Positions 58,240 to 64,000 of a stretch of 64,000 nt of DNA are shown here, one piece after another; positions within the stretch are counted from its first letter, which is position 1, and each line of letters opens with the position of its first letter. This stretch comes from Cladopsammia gracilis (lineage: Eukaryota > Cnidaria > Anthozoa > Scleractinia > Dendrophylliidae). The position numbers were made by a program, and so were the translations under genes. The DNA lies in contig JAJGOT010000322.1 of the NCBI GenBank assembly GCA_022457155.1, forward strand, positions 920,001 through 984,000, read 5' to 3'. The notes beneath the pieces were generated by a model. That model made no database searches. It worked only from the letters and a program-made list of their open reading frames with translations, and had not been told where the DNA came from.

Positions 58240-61200
58240 GTAAGAGAATTTAATTGATTCCAATAGTGGTCAGTGTGCAGAGGCACTGTGGTTGCTTTAT
58301 ATAAACACAAAGAAACAAATGCTAATTACTCGAATGGTAATAATGTGTAATATCGGCCTCTGGTTTTGACAATAGCAATGAAAACCTGTACTCATACACT
58401 GTGGATAAGATAGTCAAGGCATAGACATGCTAACAAAAATAAAAATACAATTTACTGAAGAACTGCGTCACCCTTCTTATCACGATTTCACATTACAGCA
58501 TGGCTTGTCACTGCTTGTCAAATGTCGGTTTTAGCAGTTTGACAGTGAAACTGAATTTTAAAATCAGTAGAATTCTTATATTTTAGGGTGCCAGCTTTTA
58601 CATATTTATTCGGTACCATACAACACTTTCTTTGGGTTTGATCATGCGTGACCAGTCAAGGACGTCTGCTATATACCAGGCGGTGTGCGTCACTACTTGC
58701 AATGCCCCATGGGTTAATTTGTGAAGCGGCTCATTTTTCCTTCGTCTCGACGGAGTGAGCATCTCCTACGTTTGCGTTATTTAGCCTGAATTTAAATCTA
58801 GCGCCTTTTCTTTGGTAAAGTAACCAAATATACAAGTCTACAAAAGCAAAACTACTTCGTAAAGGCCGTTTTCTCTTTTTCACAGAGACACTATTCTGAT
58901 TTGAATAAACAATACAACCGGAAAGATCAAATTTATGCACGGGTCAAAATCATGCAAAGACCGCTCCACGTATTATACAGAACAAGCACTGCAAACGCCG
59001 ACAAAAGAAGTCACTTTGAACATCAAGACCTATGAAAGTTTGAATGGTTTCTTCGTTCAACTATAATTGAGGAAAAATAGGCCGAAAAAAGACCAAACAA
59101 GAAGATGATAAAGGACGCGCGTGACCGCCGCGTGGGCGCAGAAAATTATTGTTACTGACCAGGAGACCTAGGCCCGGGGGGGGGGGGGTACTCCCTATAA
59201 TGGGCTATACGGGGATGCTCCGCCCGAAAGGGGCACCTTTTTTAGGCTTGCGGTATATGAAAGGGTAGGGATTTCACGAGTTGAAGTATATGAAAGGGTA
59301 GGGATTTCACGAAGAATAGGAAAGGGTAGGGAAAACACCGGTTGAAGTATAAAAAAAGGTGGGGAAAACTGCCATTTAAGTATTATAAAAAGCGCCTTTC
59401 AAAATATATCAAACAGACGCACGTAAAGGCTATATGAAAGGGGTGCCATTTTCAATGAAAGGTATATGAAAGGGGTACAATTTTCAATGAAAGGTATATG
59501 AAAGGGGTACCTTTTCTGTCAAAAACGGTATATGAAAGGGTAAGGGTTTGGACCTCGGGGCGGAGCATCCCCGTACAAAACTTTGTTGGGTACCCCCCCG
59601 GGGACCTAGGCGAGTTGGTGATCTTATCAATTTTGAACGGCTTCAACCAAGAAAACTAAAAGGGGTAGACCCGGGTAGACCCCGAAATTCTCAAAGAAGA
59701 AAGGCTAAATTAACTGTATGTCCCAAATTATTGACGAAGAACAAACGTTTAAAGGAATGAGAAGTCTAAGAAAAGGTGTGAAAGTTCAGTTTACGATAAT
59801 GTGGCAATTGAACCGAGTGGGTTTGCTTTGAGATCAGCTAAGGCAGCCATTGTGCTCGAATGTAACATTTAATTGTAGCCATAGTGAAGAAGGGCTATTT
59901 CTCTTTAATTCTGCCTGAAAACATTTTCAATTGACGTCAACTCCACGCGCGTCAACTCCACGCGCTGAAATAGCTTCTTGTTTGCCGCGAGGACTATTGT
60001 TTAAACAACGGCTTGCTATTGGTCAAATCTCGTGACGCACACCGCCTGGCTATATACATTGCAGTTGCGTTTACGTTTTTTGACGCAAATTCATGACGTC
60101 ACTGAATCTATTCTCAAGACCTTTAAATATGCGGACTTCGCACTCGCCTGTGAGAGTTAGAGTATGTCTACCTACAAACTGGGCTGGAGTACTTATTGTA
60201 TCCTAAGCAACCGTTATATCATCCGGAATACCCGGAATAAACCTCGGAGCTGGCGCCCGTTTCTTGAAAGTCCCGAAAACTTTTCGGACCCGAAAATCTG
60301 TGTTACGTGAGAATGTTTACCAATAAAGATTTGGTTTTTCAGTGTTGATTTTGAAAGCTAAGCATCAAAATGTTGCGTTTACTACACAACTTTAGCTGAT
60401 GTGTGGGCTAAAAACTTCAACGCCTTTCGTTAGAAACTACATTTAAAATATAGCTTTCGGGCCCGAAAAGTCTTCGGGAGTTTTGAGAAACGCGCGCCAG
60501 GGACGAGAATAACTCAAAGGGCTCTAAGAGCCAACTCGTGAATACAAAATAACCACGCGTTTTGCTGTACGGACGTTCTTTTATTTGGAACGGGCAAAAT
60601 ATATGCGCAAGTGGCATGCAGTGATCAGCGAATGAACAGGAAAATAAAAGAGAGTTTGTCAACGTTTCTATAGCTATTGATTAAAATAGTCTAATATGAC
60701 ATTAATACGCCGCTGGTGTTAAAAGATGATTGTTGTAATTGAATAAGTGGCGGGACTCTAAGTAGAAACAGTCCAAGAATTGGTGATCAACTTACCTGTA
60801 ACATGCGCTATATAACTTCCGCTCATGTTGTACACGTCTCACGAAGACGGCGCTTGCCTCTGGGTGGTTGTTTCTTTCGAATACGTTCAGATTTCAACTG
60901 TGGCCTGTGACAATCTAAAGTGCGAATGGAGGCTGTTCCGGCAGTTAAATTATGAACTTCAGCCCTGAACTTTGTTATAGTCGATTACTAAGCCTCTTAC
61001 TTCAGTTTATTCACAGGCGGCCCAAGCTCACTAGCTGCTGTTTTCAGCTCAGTGAATAAGATTTTGCGTTGATCGAACGGAAAAGAAACTTACTATGCCT
61101 TCCATTTCAGTGCGAAGTCATCGCTTTCAAATCGAGATTACACTTCCAGTTTTTCTGGTTCTTGGGCAACTGACATTAACTCAATCTCGTTCCCAGGGTC

Positions 61201-61996
61201 TCTCATCTGGACAAGTACGTTGCCGTTTATAATTGTAAACACGATTTGATTTGATTTTGATGGGTCGATTGAAACAATGCGCCTTTCTGGCCTTAACAAT
61301 AATGCTCACGAGAAGACCCGGGGAGCATTTTGGACATTTTGGTTTGCTTGCCGACAACTGGCTGCTGGCTACCCCCGTCAGGCTAAATCTTTTCACCCGA
61401 CATACCACGCGAACGGTGAATGTGTCCACGCGACTCTTTACGCGCCTACTTCGAATATCCCGAAGCGAAGCTGACTCAAAGCAAATGTTTCGCAGGGAAC
61501 GTATTTTTGATGGAATTACGTCGCGAGTGCACTGACAGGGAACTTTAGCATATTTGCTTTGATTCTATGGAGGAATTGTGGCATCAGGGTTAATTTCGGT
61601 GGATTTATTCGCTTTGAGCGGCGGCCACTCCGGAAATCAGTGTTCTGCCTTGTCTTTTTCTTAGCAGTGAAACACCGAAATAACGATAACTTGCCGAAAT
61701 CGCGTTAAATCGCCCCGAGGAGCAGGCAAATAACAAAGGATACAACACAGCAACAGTGTAAGTCAATTTTATTCACAAAACATTCGAATTTTTAAGTTTT
61801 AAAACAAAACCGTTGCATTTCCATACAAACCTTTATAAATCGAATCTTTGTAACACAATACCGCTCATAAAAGCAAACGTCACGTCCCGGTTATCTGATA
61901 GTGAGCTTGGGCCGCCTGTGGTTTATTTGTAACTTTGTTCTGATTACGTAATGCATTCGTAACAAAACAAATTCAAAACATTACATCACCCAGTTC

Positions 61997-63655
61997 TTAA
62001 GGTGGCTCGACTGGGTTTTTGAGCGACGATACCGTTTATCTTTGAGAAACTTGTGTACCACCACAAACGAGCCAACGGAAAATCGATTGCCACAGCTGTA
62101 CTAGAGAAAGATTAAACTTTCAGATGAGGTTAGTTTTATGGAAATCGGAGTTGCCAAAGCAACGTTGTGACGTCACTTCCTGTTTTACATAATACCGAAT
62201 TACTTGTCATCAAGAGATAATTTTGGAAAACGCTCTCTGGATCTTCGACCTGACGTACGTGTCCTTAGGTCTACAAAATTTTACAAATTTCTATGGAAGC
62301 GTTATCGAGAAAATTTCGAGTGAAGTTTTAAGGTGTTAAAATACAACAAAAACAAAACAATTTTGAAATGTTATTAAAACTTATGTCTACAAGGCTTGAT
62401 GAAATAATGTTTTGGTCTTACATGAATTTTATACCATCCAAATACCTTAGGTAAAAATCTCAAGGAAATCGCTGCGTTTGGATTTCAGAAATATTACCTT
62501 GAATATGAACTGGCCTGGAGTGTTATTTCGCTTTTACATCAAAAGTTGACCCTACACTTATTAAAATTGTCATGAATTAAAAACCGAATGATGAATTTTT
62601 TTTAAAACTTAGTCCTCATGAAGATTAATTAATGTTTAATACAATCTCCAAGTTTCAAATTCATTGAAACATTCTAAGGCTGTCAATTTTTAGCGCCAAC
62701 TCAGGAAAATATTGAGCTGATTTTCGCGCTTGTGGCTTGTTGTTTCATTATGCATCTCCATTGTATCAAATCGCCGTGGAATTGTAGCTTTCAGTACATC
62801 ATGAATTCATGTAACACTTAAAACAAAGCAATGAAGTGTTTATGAATTCATTATGTACTGAAATTTACAATTGCATGGCGATTCGAGACAATGGAGACGC
62901 ATAATGAGATCAACAAATCACTTTCATGAAAATCAGCTCAATATTTTCCTACGTTGAGGCTGTAAATTGACAGCCTTAGAACGTTTCAATGAATTTGAAA
63001 CTTGGCAGTTGTACTGAATATTAAATAGTCTTTATGAGGACTAAGTTTTAAAAAAATTCATCATTCGCTTTTTAATTCATGACAATTTTAATAAGTGTAG
63101 GGTCAATGTTTGATGTAAAAGCGAAATAACACTCCAGGCCAGTTCATATTCAAGGTAATATTTCTGAAATCCAAACAGAGCGATTTCCTTGAGATTTTCA
63201 CCTAAGGTATTTGGATGGTATAAAATTCATGTCAGACCAAAACATTATTTCATCAAGCCTTGTAGACATAAGTTTTAATAACATTTCAAAATTGTTTTGT
63301 TTTTGTTGTATTTTAACACCTTAAAACTTCACTCGAAATTTTCTCGAAAACGCTTCCATAGAAATTTGTAAAATTTTGTAGACCTAAGGACACGTACGTC
63401 AGGTCGAAGATCCAGAGAGCGTTTTCCAAAATTATCTCTTGATGACAAGTAATTCGGAATTATGTAAAACAGGAAGTGACGTCATAACGTTGCTTTGGCA
63501 ACTCTGATTTCCATAAAACTAATATCATCTGAAACTTTAATCTTTCTCTAGTACAGCTGTGGCAATCGATTTTCCGTTGGCTCGTTTGTGGTGGTTCACA
63601 AGTTTCTCAAAGCTAAACGGTATCGTCGCTCAAAAACCCAGTCGAGCCACCTTAA
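61997..63655. mobile_element. giant TTAA-flanked palindrome, copy B
   Basis: Duplicate of 46517-48175; carried by the segmental duplication and not by its own transposition, because the flanks match as well. Confidence 0.9.
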
Positions 63656-64000
63656 TGCGTATTTGTGTCACGCTTTCTCGCAGGCTACACATTCATTGTG
63701 CTGTAGCACTAACCTAAGTCTTGAAAAATCCATTTGAAGTCCATGAGTTTGAAGTCAAAGAATAGGCCATTTGCACGATGACGTCATTTGACTACTACTA
63801 CCAGAATTCATTTCGTTTTTCCTTTCTTATCTAAATTTTGTAATCCCAGTGCGGTTTAAATAACAATAGCCCTAATTTGCAATACAAAACAAAAAACTGA
63901 AGGATTCTGGTAGTAGTAGTCAAATGACGTCATCGTGCAAATGGCGTATTGAACAGACGATGGAAACATCATAGCGTGACATATATGTATTGTGTGAAAC

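Larger units (their letters stand above)
55200..64000 (+). repeat. tandem duplication, copy B (incomplete at right edge)
   Basis: Copy of 39721-48520. It carries every element of copy A shifted by 15,479-15,480: MITE 56297-56814, TTAA element 56862-57651, DED exon 57966-58239, composite element about 58670-60056 with nested MITE 59167-59610, MITE 60251-60500, 909-bp element 61012-61920, giant palindrome 61997-63655 and MITE 63763-63948. If the unit is complete, a second APOL-like exon should start near 64504, just outside the window. Confidence 0.85.

Overview
The window reads as nuclear DNA of an invertebrate animal, most likely an anthozoan cnidarian such as a stony coral. Three things point that way: metazoan genes with GT-AG introns, an intronless class A GPCR, and AT-rich intergenic DNA packed with short foldback elements (MITEs), a SINE, LINE tails and satellite DNA. 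The species call is an inference; no database search was possible. There is no sign of bacterial or viral gene organisation.

Left part (1-13.6 kb). Two genes start head to head from a shared spacer of about 440 bp. On the minus strand is the 5' part of a USP47-type deubiquitinase. Five exons are visible, carrying the ubiquitin-like N-terminal region and the start of the catalytic domain with its cysteine; the gene runs off the left edge. On the plus strand is a complete five-exon UFSP1-type UFM1-specific protease of 217 residues, with its Tyr, Cys, Asp and His active-site residues in place. Their introns hold at least ten foldback elements and one SINE with a 13-bp target duplication.

Middle part (13.6-39.7 kb). 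A long minus-strand ORF encodes an extremely glutamate-rich protein built partly from 33-bp repeats. It is followed by about 17 kb that is mostly repeats, with one candidate signal-peptide exon near 20.8 kb and one LINE tail. Next come an intact intronless rhodopsin-family GPCR (32.6-33.8 kb), a 27-copy 67-bp satellite (35.2-37.0 kb) and further degenerate repeats.

Right part (39.7-64 kb). A segment of about 15.48 kb (39721-55199) begins to repeat at 55200, almost without differences, and continues to the window edge. Each copy carries an exon encoding a death effector domain (DED). In the first copy, 6.3 kb downstream, there is a large exon encoding an apolipoprotein-L-like (APOL) protein whose centre is expanded by about 79 copies of a 12-residue repeat. 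The DED donor and the APOL acceptor are phase-compatible, so the two exons may form one DED-APOL gene of about 1,331 residues. Such a protein would link death-fold signalling to a membrane-active domain. The intervening DNA is full of non-autonomous transposons, including a 1.66-kb TTAA-flanked giant palindrome. This locus is the most interesting part of the window.
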